Position numbers and translations under genes: made by a program. Source: an uncultured bacterium (lineage in GTDB: Bacteria > Vulcanimicrobiota > Xenobia > Xenobiales > Xenobiaceae). Taken from it: 64,000 nucleotides of DNA. Position 1 is the stretch's first letter. Each line of letters starts with the position of its first letter. Where the stretch lies: positions 1 to 64,000 of the forward strand of contig CAKUDB010000009.1 of NCBI GenBank assembly GCA_934644775.1. Reading direction: 5' to 3'. A model generated the notes under the pieces. That model saw only the letters and a program-made list of their open reading frames with translations, had not been told where the DNA came from and ran no database searches. Shown here in pieces: positions 9,852-18,443 of the stretch.

Positions 9852-10060
9852 TTGATGTCAACTACCCATCACCTAAAGGTAATGGGCTTGTAACTGCCCA
9901 GTCGTGGTAACGGGTTACCCCTCCGACTTTTATTCCTTAAGTATCGCTATCTAAGGTGGCGTTACATCGTAGGGTGGTTGACAACACCCTTTACAGCAGA
10001 GATTTACTCTACTGTAACTGTATCAGGTACTTGACTATCTCTAAGATAGTTTACCCCCAT
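9852..10060 (-). ncRNA. Predicted TnpB-associated guide RNA (omega RNA/reRNA)
   Basis: In IS605 elements the 3' end of tnpB and the right end give a structured RNA that binds TnpB and carries a guide from the flanking DNA. The equivalent stretch here contains GGGTGGTTGACAACACCC, which folds on itself, and the CCCAT...ATGGG hairpin. The boundaries are inferred from the family. Confidence 0.35.
9865..9886. repeat. IS605 right-end subterminal hairpin
   Basis: CCCAT-C-ACCT-AA-AGGT-A-ATGGG folds with a 5-bp and a 4-bp stem and one mismatch. It differs from the hairpin at 11657-11678 at only a few, mostly compensating, positions and has the same AA loop. Confidence 0.85.
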
Positions 10061-11143
10061 GTGATACAGATTCATCGCTCCAACACGATCATCATTTGAT
10101 TTGTAGCCACAGCTTTTACAGCTAAACAGATGTGTCTTTTTGTTGCGATTGGCTTTTTCAATGTGCCCACACACGGGACAACGCTGGCTTGTATAACGAG
10201 GGTCAACCTTAATTACTATAGATTGATTTTGTTTAGCTTTGTAGATAAGCTTCTGTTCAAGGTCATAGAATGACCACGATACAGATACATAGCGATCTTT
10301 AGTTTTAACGCGCTCTGTGATATTTCGAACGCCTGACAAATCTTCAAGGACAAATAACGTATGCTTGGGATTGGCTTTCACGAGTGCCTTTGATACACAG
10401 TGGTTAACATCTTGCATCCAACGGTTTTCTCGTGAACCAATAGCTTTAAGTCTACGTCTTGCCGACGGAGTTTGACGCATTTGTAATTCTTTACGAAGTT
10501 TTGAATAGTTAGCACGTTTTTGTTTTATAATTCTGCCATTGACAAAATCAGATCTGTGCTTACTGTCGTAAGTAGCAACAACAAAGTTAATACCTCTATC
10601 AATGCCAACAATGTTGCAGATATCATAGAGTCTAACTTCTTCAATATCATAAGTAACAGCGATATGTAAAAAATACTTACCGCACTTATTTACAAGCTTG
10701 GCAGTACCAAATTTATAAATAGTATGGTCAAAATATTTATACATACCTTTAGCAAAATATGGCAGTTTAATACGACCTTTCAGTGTATTTACTGAGAAAC
10801 AGTTCCTAGCAAGAGAATAGTCTCTATTCCATACAAGATCATATTGTGGCCTCTTGAAACACGGTTTAATCCACTTTTTCTGATTTTCCAAAATGGTCTT
10901 ATATCTGGCAATTACAGTTTTTAAAACAGATTGAGCCATTTGTGATTTAAGACTAAACTTTTCTCGAAGTATTGAATATAGAGCTTTGTTAAGAGAAAAC
11001 TGTTTTAAGTCGTGAGTGCGGAATACATAGTCAGAAACATAGTTGCAGGCAGCAGAATAGGCAGACATGGTTTCGTCAAGCAAAATTTTACTATCCATAT
11101 CTACAGATATTTGGATTTTAGCTGTGGCAACCATCTGCTTCAT
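10004..11143 (-). CDS. tnpB: TnpB, RNA-guided RuvC nuclease of IS605
   Basis: A 379-residue TnpB. The RuvC triad appears intact: Asp182 in VGIDRG, Glu267 in FVLEDLSG and Asp352 in NDDRVGAMN. The zinc finger is complete, with Cys322, Cys325, Cys342 and Cys345. The helical N-terminal region is full length. Proteins of this family cut DNA using a guide RNA made from the element's right end and, in known cases, restore the donor site after transposon excision. The ATG follows AAAGGAG. It is divergent from tnpA across an 84-base gap. With TnpA apparently dead, this TnpB may act as a standing nuclease, which is inference. Confidence 0.93.
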   Translation of the reverse strand: MKQMVATAKIQISVDMDSKILLDETMSAYSAACNYVSDYVFRTHDLKQFSLNKALYSILREKFSLKSQMAQSVLKTVIARYKTILENQKKWIKPCFKRPQYDLVWNRDYSLARNCFSVNTLKGRIKLPYFAKGMYKYFDHTIYKFGTAKLVNKCGKYFLHIAVTYDIEEVRLYDICNIVGIDRGINFVVATYDSKHRSDFVNGRIIKQKRANYSKLRKELQMRQTPSARRRLKAIGSRENRWMQDVNHCVSKALVKANPKHTLFVLEDLSGVRNITERVKTKDRYVSVSWSFYDLEQKLIYKAKQNQSIVIKVDPRYTSQRCPVCGHIEKANRNKKTHLFSCKSCGYKSNDDRVGAMNLYHMGVNYLRDSQVPDTVTVE

Positions 11144-11227
11144 ATATGTACTCCTTTCACTTATATATTACTAAGTATATTTTAATAATATATGTTAATT
11201 AAAATCAATACTTTAAAGGGAAAATAC

Positions 11228-11632
11228 ATGGATAACAAATATAATCGTCATAACAGACGAAAATATAACCTAAAAATTCATATAGTTCTTGTCACTAAGT
11301 ATCGTAAACAACTTCTTACAGGTTCTATAGTTGACGACGTAAAACGAAAATTTTATGACATCTGTGCTTTTAGAGGCTATGATGTTATAGCAATGGAGGC
11401 TGATAAAGACCATATACACTGTTTAATAAGTTATAATGCAGTAGACAGAGTTTGCGATATTGTAAAAGTAATTCAGCAAGAAACTACATATTACTTATGG
11501 CAAAAATATCCGAACTTATTGTCCAAACAATATTGGAAAAAGAAAACCTTTTGGTCATACGGTTATTTCATGCGCAGTATAGGCGAGGTATCATCAGTTA
11601 CTATACAAAAACACATAGAAAACCAAGGTTAA
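11228..11632 (+). CDS. tnpA: TnpA, IS200-like single-strand transposase with Tyr-to-His at the catalytic position
   Basis: A 134-residue Y1 transposase. The metal-binding HUH motif is present (His62 and His64 in DHIHCLI), as is the WSYGYFMRSIG segment. The conserved C-terminal helix normally reads (K/R)YIENQ, in which Tyr attacks DNA and Gln helps bind metal. Here it reads KHIENQ: codon CAC (11612-11614) replaces TAC/TAT, so residue 129 is His. One transition would explain it. The gene starts at ATG 11228 behind AAAGGG. A Y1 enzyme without this Tyr should not transpose, so the element probably depends on another copy's TnpA. Confidence 0.9.
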   Translation: MDNKYNRHNRRKYNLKIHIVLVTKYRKQLLTGSIVDDVKRKFYDICAFRGYDVIAMEADKDHIHCLISYNAVDRVCDIVKVIQQETTYYLWQKYPNLLSKQYWKKKTFWSYGYFMRSIGEVSSVTIQKHIENQG

Positions 11633-11656
11633 TGTCCAAAAATTTACAAGGCTCCT

Positions 11657-11678
11657 CCCACCGCCTAAAGGCAGTGGG
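11657..11678. repeat. IS605 left-end subterminal hairpin
   Basis: CCCAC-C-GCCT-AA-AGGC-A-GTGGG, the counterpart of 9865-9886. It lies 24 bases past the tnpA stop and 35 bases before the next gene's ATG, placing the end of the IS very close to that gene. Confidence 0.85.
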
Positions 11679-11712
11679 TTTCCGCCTACTACAATTGGAA
11701 GGATTTATATTT

Positions 11713-12798
11713 ATGAAGCCGTCTAAATTGGATAAAATAACAGTTAGAGGATTTAAGTCGATAAGAGAACTCGTCGATTTCGAATTGCGCAACATTAACG
11801 TTATTGTTGGAGCCAATGGAGCCGGAAAGAGCAACTTCCTGGAAATATTCGAAATTCTTTCGGCTATGATGAAACCGGAAGGACTGTCTGAATATGTGGC
11901 TGGAGCTGCTGACGCTTACTTCTTCGGCGGCCCTAAATTGACACGTAAAATTGAAATTCAACTCAGGTTGGGAAAAAACGGCTATGATTTCAATTTTATA
12001 CCGAGTGAAAATGGTGATCTTTTTATAACTAAAGAACAAAGGCATTTCAATAACGGTTACTGGAATTTTACGCGTGATTTCCCGGCTCCGAGTTATGACG
12101 CTCAGCTACCGAATGAGTTAAGTTCAAAGGCTACAGAATATACTTATAATTCTATAAAAAATTGGAAGATTTATCACTTTCACGATACGAGTAAATTCGC
12201 TCCTATGCGTCGAGAGTGTGATGTAAATCATGGCGAAGTCCTAGCTGCTGATGCTGGAAATATTGCTGCTTTTTTGTATCGATTGAAAAGTGAGTTTCCT
12301 GTAGAATATAGCCAAATTGTTAATGCTGTTCAGCTAGTTGTGCCGTTTTTTTATGATTTCATTTTAAAGCCTAATTTCAATGAAATGATAAGATTAAACT
12401 GGCAACAAGTAGGACTCAATGATTATCCTATGCGGCCAAGCCAACTTTCTGACGGATCTATGAGATTTATTTGCTTAGCTACTGCTTTACTTCAACCGCA
12501 GCCGCCAGCTACTATTATTATTGATGAACCTGAGTTGGGACTGCATCCAGAAGCTATTGGCATATTGGCAGAACTTATAAAATTGGCTTCCGCACATACA
12601 CAGGTTATTCTAGCCACACAGTCTCCACTTTTATTAGATCAGTTTTCAATAGAAGATATTATTGTGGCTAAACGTAAAAATGGGGCTTCTACGTTTGCTA
12701 GACTAAATGAGCGAGATTATACTGCTTGGCTTGAAGATTACTCTGTTGGTGAATTATGGATTAAAAATGTTATTCAGGGAGGCAGCGCCAATGAGTAA
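11713..12798 (+). CDS. AAA ATPase (AAA_21/COG4637 type) of a two-gene ATPase-TOPRIM pair
   Basis: A 361-residue RecF/ABC-like ATPase: Walker A GANGAGKSN near residues 34-42, signature-like LSDGSMRF, Walker B IIIDEPELGLHP and switch region ATQSPLLLD. The ATG at 11713 has GGAAGGA ten bases upstream; an in-frame start at 11452 would lie inside tnpA. Its last codons overlap the start of the DUF4276 gene by 8 bases (ATGAGTAA), so the two are translationally coupled. The ATPase/DUF4276 pair recurs in bacterial defence islands. The IS605 end lies about 20 bases upstream, so the original promoter may have been displaced. Confidence 0.85.
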   Translation: MKPSKLDKITVRGFKSIRELVDFELRNINVIVGANGAGKSNFLEIFEILSAMMKPEGLSEYVAGAADAYFFGGPKLTRKIEIQLRLGKNGYDFNFIPSENGDLFITKEQRHFNNGYWNFTRDFPAPSYDAQLPNELSSKATEYTYNSIKNWKIYHFHDTSKFAPMRRECDVNHGEVLAADAGNIAAFLYRLKSEFPVEYSQIVNAVQLVVPFFYDFILKPNFNEMIRLNWQQVGLNDYPMRPSQLSDGSMRFICLATALLQPQPPATIIIDEPELGLHPEAIGILAELIKLASAHTQVILATQSPLLLDQFSIEDIIVAKRKNGASTFARLNERDYTAWLEDYSVGELWIKNVIQGGSANE

Positions 12799-13477
12799 CT
12801 TTCTGGAAGTTGTCGTTTTAGTTGAAGGCCAAACCGAGCAAAAGTTTGTAAATGATGTGCTGGCTCCTTACATGGCAGTTAAAGGTATATACATGACTCC
12901 TATCATTATTTCTAAGAAAGGACAAAAAGGGGGAGATGTTAAGTTTCAGCGCGTTAAGACGGATATATGCAACCATTTGAAGCAGCGTAACAATACTATC
13001 ATATCTACATTTGTTGATTATTACGGTTTAAGTGAATGGCCCGACAAAGATAAAATAAAAGTTCACGATACTCCGGAACAAATAGCCCATACATTAAATA
13101 GCGCTGCGCAAAAAGCCATAGCTGAAGCGTGTGAAAATAAAAATGTACGGGGACGCTTTATGCCATTCATGGCAGTACATGAATTTGAGGCACTGCTTTT
13201 TAGTGATAGTGAAATTTTGTCTAGTTATTTGAGTATTCACAAATCAGAAGTAGACAAGGTTATTGAAGAATGTGGTTCTCCTGAAAAAATAAATAATAGT
13301 CCACAGACTGCTCCATCAAAAAGGTTGGAGCGTTGGGCTCGTGGTCGCTACGGAAAAACAACATCAGGAATTGTTATCGCTAAAGCTATTGGAATAGATA
13401 AAATGCGCAACCAATGCCCATTATTTAACTTATGGCTCTCAAAGCTTGAGTCGCTTGCAAGTTGTAGCACACTTTAA
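12791..13477 (+). CDS. DUF4276 family protein, TOPRIM-like partner of the upstream ATPase
   Basis: A 228-residue protein opening with VVVLVEGQTEQKFVNDVL, the acidic strand-loop of DUF4276, which resembles the first TOPRIM motif. A second acidic region is FVDYYGL, and FMAVHEFEALLFSD is a further family hallmark. I chose ATG 12791 because it follows GGGAGGC and overlaps the ATPase stop; an upstream in-frame start would overlap the ATPase by about 90 bases. By analogy with OLD and PARIS systems the ATPase would sense a trigger and this protein would be the effector; that role is inferred. No terminator is obvious before clpP. Confidence 0.82.
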   Translation: MSNFLEVVVLVEGQTEQKFVNDVLAPYMAVKGIYMTPIIISKKGQKGGDVKFQRVKTDICNHLKQRNNTIISTFVDYYGLSEWPDKDKIKVHDTPEQIAHTLNSAAQKAIAEACENKNVRGRFMPFMAVHEFEALLFSDSEILSSYLSIHKSEVDKVIEECGSPEKINNSPQTAPSKRLERWARGRYGKTTSGIVIAKAIGIDKMRNQCPLFNLWLSKLESLASCSTL

Positions 13478-13556
13478 ATATGTATACGTAAATTATTTTT
13501 TTAGCCGTCAAAGTTTAATTGCGCTAGTTAATTGCACTAGGGGAGGGAGTTCTATA

Positions 13557-13576
13557 CCTGGCGAGAATTGGCCAGG
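13557..13576 (+). other. Small hairpin in the clpP leader
   Basis: CCTGGC and GCCAGG pair around an 8-base loop, 70-90 bases before the clpP start. No T-run follows, so it is not a clear terminator; it may be part of a leader RNA. Confidence 0.35.
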
Positions 13577-13646
13577 CGATATTTGTTTTGAGGGGTCTAA
13601 GAGAGGCTCACTCCCATTACCCCTTTCTTTAAGGAGTTTCACTTAT

Positions 13647-14270
13647 ATGATGTTTGGCAAATACCCCGGCATTGAGAGAGCCCAGCTTATCCCTATGGTA
13701 ATTGAGCAAACTGCTCGCGGCGAGCGGGCCTACGATATTTATTCCCGCTTGCTCAAAAACCGCATTATCTTTGTGGGCGACGCCATTGACGATGAGTTGG
13801 CCAATTTGGTGATCGCTCAGTTGCTCTACCTCGAGCAAGAAGATCCCGATAAAGATATCGACATCTATATCAATAGCCCCGGCGGATCAGTTACAGCCGG
13901 CTTGGGTATGTACGATTGTATGCAGCTTATTAAGCCTGACGTCTCTTGCATTTGTATGGGGATGGCTGCTAGTGCTGCTGCTGTGCTTTTGGCCGGCGGT
14001 TGCAACGGTAAGCGCTTTGCTTTGCCTTATTCGCGCATAATGATCCATCAGCCCTGGATTGGCGAAATTGGCGGCCAAGCTACCGATATTGATATTCACG
14101 CCAAACAGATTTTGAAAACACGTGAAAATCTCAATCGCATTTTAGCTAAGCATACCGGCCAGTCTTACGAAAAGATTTGCGAAGATACCGAGCGCGATCA
14201 TTACATGTCTAGTCAAGAAGCTCTCGATTACGGTATTATCGACTCTATTTTAACTAAAGATCAGCGTTAG
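13647..14270 (+). CDS. clpP: ATP-dependent Clp protease, proteolytic subunit
   Basis: A 207-residue ClpP, the barrel-forming serine peptidase that degrades proteins fed by ClpX or ClpA/C. The catalytic triad is visible: Ser109 in GMAASAA, His134 in MIHQPW and the Asp of DTERDHYMS. The oxyanion-side loop is INSPGGSV. Length matches E. coli ClpP. The start is set by AAGGAG ten bases upstream of the first of two adjacent ATGs; a longer in-frame reading back to 13446 would run through the end of the previous gene. Neither tig nor clpX, its usual neighbours, is present here. Confidence 0.97.
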   Translation: MMFGKYPGIERAQLIPMVIEQTARGERAYDIYSRLLKNRIIFVGDAIDDELANLVIAQLLYLEQEDPDKDIDIYINSPGGSVTAGLGMYDCMQLIKPDVSCICMGMAASAAAVLLAGGCNGKRFALPYSRIMIHQPWIGEIGGQATDIDIHAKQILKTRENLNRILAKHTGQSYEKICEDTERDHYMSSQEALDYGIIDSILTKDQR

Positions 14271-14414
14271 CGCTTAGCCCTCCAAGTAGAGGGCTAGCTT
14301 GGCGTTAATGGCTGCAGCTGTGTTGACTCTTTTTTTTCGATTGCTCTCGATAAAAAGCCGAAATAAGCAGCTGTTTTTTTTGCCGCTCAGGCTATTAGCT
14401 TCACCTAGGGAACA

Positions 14415-15308
14415 ATGTACAAATATTCTGACGATTTAGAACATCTTTGCGGTTGCGGCCTCGATATAGGCGGAACTCTTACCAAAATAGCTATTGCTCG
14501 CCCCGGCGAAGAATTAGTGCTCACTTTCCTCAAGAATTACAGTTGTGAGGAGATTCTCAATTATGTAATGAATCTAGGCGTCCAATTTTGTGGCGTTACT
14601 GGCCGCGGCTCTTCCGAATTTCGCCATCGGGCCCGCTGTCGGCGCAGCGAAGCTAAAGAAGAACATGTTCCCCAAGTGTTTGGCGTCAATGAATTTGTGG
14701 CTTGGGGGGCGGGCGCTTCCAAGCTTTTGCCAGGCTCTAGCGGAGTTGAATTGCCCTATATCTTGGGCTCAGTTGGTACGGGCACTTCATTACTTTTAGT
14801 CAATGGTTTTTCGATTAGTCGTATGGGCGGCTCGGCTTTAGGCGGTGGCACTATTCTAGGTTTAGGTCGCGCCCTTATGCCTGGCAGCAGCTTTGAAGAT
14901 GTTTGTCTTTTGGCTCAAAAAGGCCAACGCTCGGGAGTAGATCTTTTGCTAAAAGATATTTATCCTCCCGGCCAGGTAGGTATTGCCGATAATATTACCG
15001 CTTCTAATTTTGGCCGCCTAGCTGGTGATAAAGAGATTGAGCGCCCCTCCAATGCCGACATTTTGGCCGGCATTATGGGTATGGTGGGCGAAAATATTGC
15101 CCTAATTGCGGCCGGTATAATGAATCAGTGTCGCACCCACACTATAGTATACGCCGGTTCTACGCTGCGCCATAATCCCGTCTTGCGGGCCGTTCTGGTG
15201 CGAGCTGGAGTTTTGCTCAACCACCGAGCCGTTATTTTAGAGCGGGGCGAATTTAGTGGCGCAGTGGGCGCTTATCAGTTGGGATTATCCAACTGGAGCC
15301 TCAATTAA
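14415..15308 (+). CDS. coaW: Type II pantothenate kinase
   Basis: A 297-residue kinase of the eukaryote-like (Fumble) PanK family, the first step of coenzyme A synthesis. The actin-like fold shows phosphate 1 loop GLDIGGTLTK, phosphate 2 loop GSVGTGTS and the Gly-rich RMGGSALGGGTILGLG segment typical of type II PanK. Type II enzymes are best known from staphylococci and some other Firmicutes; they resist feedback by CoA. The gene stands alone, 144 bases after clpP, with only a weak ribosome-binding site (AGGGAA). Confidence 0.88.
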   Translation: MYKYSDDLEHLCGCGLDIGGTLTKIAIARPGEELVLTFLKNYSCEEILNYVMNLGVQFCGVTGRGSSEFRHRARCRRSEAKEEHVPQVFGVNEFVAWGAGASKLLPGSSGVELPYILGSVGTGTSLLLVNGFSISRMGGSALGGGTILGLGRALMPGSSFEDVCLLAQKGQRSGVDLLLKDIYPPGQVGIADNITASNFGRLAGDKEIERPSNADILAGIMGMVGENIALIAAGIMNQCRTHTIVYAGSTLRHNPVLRAVLVRAGVLLNHRAVILERGEFSGAVGAYQLGLSNWSLN

Positions 15309-15333
15309 TTTTAAAGGCGGCGCTACTTTACTG

Positions 15334-16197
15334 CTAACGATTAGCTTCAGGGCTGAAGCGATCTCTAATCTTCATATAATCTTCTTCTGACATATATTGG
15401 CGCAAATTATCTAAAGAAGCTTGGGCCGAGCCTACTTTGGTAGGATCGTATTTATTGTTGGCTTCTTTGCTAGCTTGTTTGAAGATAGACTTCAATTCGC
15501 TTTCGCTAGCTTGGCCTTTAGATTCAAAGTAGCGCATAGCCACTTTGCCTAAGCCGTAAGTCCAGCCAAAAATAAAAGGAGCGCTGACTAAAGAGCCGAT
15601 AATGGGAATTAAATTGCTTAAGAATACGGCTGTCAGCTGACCAAAGACGCTGGCCCCGCAAGAGCCGGCAATAATAGCCAAGATGCGCTCGGGAGTTTCA
15701 TTTACTCCGTAAACTTTGCCTACAGCAATGACCATAGCCGACTGGATAGGCATAAGCAAAACCAGATCGCAAAAGGGGATAGGCACCAGCACTATAGCGG
15801 CGGCCCAAAGTGAGAAGTTCATAATTGTATCTTCAGCCAACTCGCGTTTATTGCTCTCTTCGTCGTCTTCAGAGCCGAAGAAGTCGCTTAAAGGGGGCAG
15901 CGGTCGGGAAGAATCGCGTGTGGGAGTTGGAGTGGGCGGCGGATAGGCTGAAGAAGTGGCCTGCCGATCTAAAGAAGGGCCGCCGGGTTCGAAATCGTAG
16001 GACTGGAAGAATTGCGGGGCCTGAGGAAGGGGCGGTACGGCAGAAGGGGCGGCCTCTGTAGGCGCTGGGGTAGGCAAAGTTGGAGCTGAGGTTGGGAGGG
16101 GCCCTTCCTGGGCCACTCGGAGCCGGTTGCCGCAAATATTGCAGAAACGGGCATTTTCTCTAACTTGTGCGCCGCATTTATTACAAAACTTCGCCAT
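15334..16197 (-). CDS. Zinc-ribbon membrane protein with DUF697-like domain
   Basis: A 287-residue protein in three parts. Residues 1-26 form a double zinc ribbon (CNKCG and CNICG). Residues ~30-110 are a Pro-rich linker. After ~125 comes a membrane region with PIPFCDLVLLMPIQ and GKVYGV, the pattern of DUF697, a hydrophobic domain often linked to GTPases. The C-terminal ~60 residues are polar and helical. The ribbon and tail are probably cytoplasmic. It converges with the kinase gene (25-base gap). Function unknown. Confidence 0.7.
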   Translation of the reverse strand: MAKFCNKCGAQVRENARFCNICGNRLRVAQEGPLPTSAPTLPTPAPTEAAPSAVPPLPQAPQFFQSYDFEPGGPSLDRQATSSAYPPPTPTPTRDSSRPLPPLSDFFGSEDDEESNKRELAEDTIMNFSLWAAAIVLVPIPFCDLVLLMPIQSAMVIAVGKVYGVNETPERILAIIAGSCGASVFGQLTAVFLSNLIPIIGSLVSAPFIFGWTYGLGKVAMRYFESKGQASESELKSIFKQASKEANNKYDPTKVGSAQASLDNLRQYMSEEDYMKIRDRFSPEANR

Positions 16198-16411
16198 ATT
16201 TTCTATCCTGCCGAATCGTAAAATGTTTCCCGTCCTTCGCTCTTGGCGGCGGCTAAGCCTTCCCTGTCTTTTTAGGGCGGCCCTCTCTTCAAAGGATCGG
16301 CTCCCGATTAGCTAGGGAAAAAGATAAAAAACTAGGTTTCCTTCCGCTCGAGGACGAAAAAAGCCCTCTACTATCAGAAAAAAATCAGAAGAAACGGAGC
16401 TGCTGTCGAAT

Positions 16412-18355
16412 ATGAGCGAAGAAGTAAAACCTTCCGACTTTAGCCAAGATAAAGATTTCGATTATTCTCCTCTAAATAGTCAAAATTCAGCTTCAGATTC
16501 CCTAAATAACTATGCTGGTCAAGAAGGCGAGCCTCCCTCTACTTCAGAGTTTAGTCAATCTGAGCCTAGTCAAGAGATAAATAAGAGAAAAGAAGGCCAT
16601 AAGTGCACTTCTTTCCCCATAACGGCTGTAATATCTATAGCTGTTGCCGTTTTTCTTATAGGCTTTCTATTAAAAATCTTTTTAAGCAATCATCGGGAAA
16701 ATGTTGTTTACGAAGCAGCCCGTATGGCTCCACGGGACAGTGTGGCCATTGTAGCTGTAGATTTGCGCCAAGAAGATAATTTAAGTAATCTTTTTGGCGG
16801 TTTGCTGCAGGGAATGGCTGGCAGTAGCGTCTTAAAAAATCAACTTAGTCAAATTTTACCTGAGGAAATAAATTTCGACCTTATTAAAGATTTGGCCTTA
16901 CATACCGAAGGTGCCGGAGCTTTAATCGCTCGTTTTCCCAATAAAGAAAACCCCGGTTTATGCGTTTATATGCAGAAATTTAAGGCCCAAGCTCCTCTGG
17001 AGCAAACTATGCAAAAATTCCAGGAGATCTCTCTCAAGAAGAATCCTGGCTTGAAATATGCCACTATTACTACTCAGAATGGCTTAATCTCTTGTCCAGC
17101 TTCCTCTCAGAGAGGTTTTTCCTGGCTAATTCAAGGCTCGACCCTTTTTATCGCTACTTCCGGCCAAGATATACAGACTATTTTAGAGCCTCGCGAAGAA
17201 GAAGATTCTCTGCTGGCCGATCCCGGCTTCCAAAAATGTCTGGGCCAGATCGATAAAAATGGCCTTATTATCGGTTTTGTCAATTTTCAGCGCTTTAGCC
17301 AAGGTACCGATTTAGGGCAATTGCTTAAAGCTAAAGGAGCGGATACTGGCTTTATAAAGTTACTCGAAGCTTTGCAATACGGTTTCTTCAAAGGTCAAAT
17401 CGCAAGAACTAAGGCTGGCAAAGAGATTGCTTTCTCGGCTCAATTGGTAGGGAATCCCCAAAAGGTGGGCGATTTTGCCAAAGCCTTCCTTAATAAAAAT
17501 AACAATATCGATTTTAAGTCCTTAAAATACCATCCTTCTACTAATAGTAGCTTAATCTCTCTTAACTTAAAGACGCTTTGGAAACTTACCTACGAACTTA
17601 TGGGACTTACTCCCGAAGGTAGAAAACAACGCCAACAGCCCGACGAGATGTTGCGCCGCGTGGGTAGCAGTATGGATAAACTTTTAGATATGCTTACTGG
17701 TGAGCTTACTTTGTCTATAGATGGTTTGAGCCGAATCCAGGGAGAACAATTCGTCAATAGTTCTTCCAGCAATGTTTACAAAGCGGCCAAAATGCCGATC
17801 GTCGTTACTTTAGGGTTGAAAAATAGCGGAGATTTTGAAGCTTTTCTCCTTAATCTGCCCAGCGTACCTTTGTTGGTAGCTATGTGTCCTTCTTACGATA
17901 TAAATAATTGTCGAGTTTATAAAATTCCCTTGGGGCGCAATACTTTCTTAACTATTACCGACGACCAGTTAGTAGCCGCTTTCAATATGGAAAGTCAGAG
18001 CGCTTTTGATGATATATTGTCTGGAAAAGCGGAAAAGACTTGGACTAATATACCTTTAATAAAACGAATTGCCCAAGAGGGTCGGCTGCGCGGCGTATTT
18101 TTCAGCTGCGAAGATATAAAAGCTAACCGAGAAGATACTGCTGCCGGTATTAGAAGTCGCCTTTCGGTGGCTGCTCCCCAAGATCGAGAGCTGTTGGAAG
18201 TCCTTTGTAAAACTTTAGACACTATGAGTCGCACTATGGGTTACGGCTACTCGGTCGTATCTTGGCAAGAAGACGGTTGCCTCATGGAGGGAGCCTCTAC
18301 CCTTACTAAGAGCGGCTTATCAGCTCCTACAAAAGCTGAGCCAGAAGAGAGCTAA
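16412..18355 (+). CDS. DUF3352 membrane-anchored protein
   Basis: A 647-residue protein with a low-complexity Ser/Gln/Glu N terminus, one membrane segment around residues 70-88, and a large outer domain. That domain starts AARMAPRDSVAIVAVDLR, the entry motif of DUF3352. Repeated themes (FIATSG, GLIIGFVNFQRF, FSCED) suggest tandem structural units. DUF3352 proteins occur in cyanobacteria, Planctomycetes and similar diderms, without an established function. It stands alone, with rpmE next downstream behind its own promoter. The ATG has no strong ribosome-binding site. Confidence 0.72.
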   Translation: MSEEVKPSDFSQDKDFDYSPLNSQNSASDSLNNYAGQEGEPPSTSEFSQSEPSQEINKRKEGHKCTSFPITAVISIAVAVFLIGFLLKIFLSNHRENVVYEAARMAPRDSVAIVAVDLRQEDNLSNLFGGLLQGMAGSSVLKNQLSQILPEEINFDLIKDLALHTEGAGALIARFPNKENPGLCVYMQKFKAQAPLEQTMQKFQEISLKKNPGLKYATITTQNGLISCPASSQRGFSWLIQGSTLFIATSGQDIQTILEPREEEDSLLADPGFQKCLGQIDKNGLIIGFVNFQRFSQGTDLGQLLKAKGADTGFIKLLEALQYGFFKGQIARTKAGKEIAFSAQLVGNPQKVGDFAKAFLNKNNNIDFKSLKYHPSTNSSLISLNLKTLWKLTYELMGLTPEGRKQRQQPDEMLRRVGSSMDKLLDMLTGELTLSIDGLSRIQGEQFVNSSSSNVYKAAKMPIVVTLGLKNSGDFEAFLLNLPSVPLLVAMCPSYDINNCRVYKIPLGRNTFLTITDDQLVAAFNMESQSAFDDILSGKAEKTWTNIPLIKRIAQEGRLRGVFFSCEDIKANREDTAAGIRSRLSVAAPQDRELLEVLCKTLDTMSRTMGYGYSVVSWQEDGCLMEGASTLTKSGLSAPTKAEPEES

Positions 18356-18398
18356 TAGCGCTTAGGGTGAATTGGTGGGGAATGTAGAAGTAGGGGCC

Positions 18399-18427
18399 TT
18401 CCATTTTTACTATTCATGTGGTATAAT
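18399..18427 (+). promoter_or_regulatory. Promoter for rpmE
   Basis: A perfect -10 TATAAT at 18422-18427 is preceded by TG one base away (extended -10). A weak -35-like TTCCAT lies 17 bases upstream. It stands about 100 bases before the rpmE start, leaving a leader long enough for regulation. Confidence 0.6.
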
Positions 18428-18443
18428 TAGCGCCGTTCATGCT

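Larger units (their letters stand above)
9850..11690. mobile_element. IS200/IS605-family insertion sequence with divergent tnpB and tnpA
   Basis: The element holds tnpB (minus) and tnpA (plus) transcribed away from each other, with near-identical subterminal hairpins beyond each 3' end (9865-9886 and 11657-11678). Paired imperfect hairpins instead of inverted terminal repeats are the hallmark of this single-strand transposon family. The exact cleavage sites are not certain: TCAA on the minus strand at about 9852 is a plausible right end, and the left end lies near 11690, about 20 bases before the next gene. TnpA carries a catalytic substitution, so the copy is probably immobile. Confidence 0.85.
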
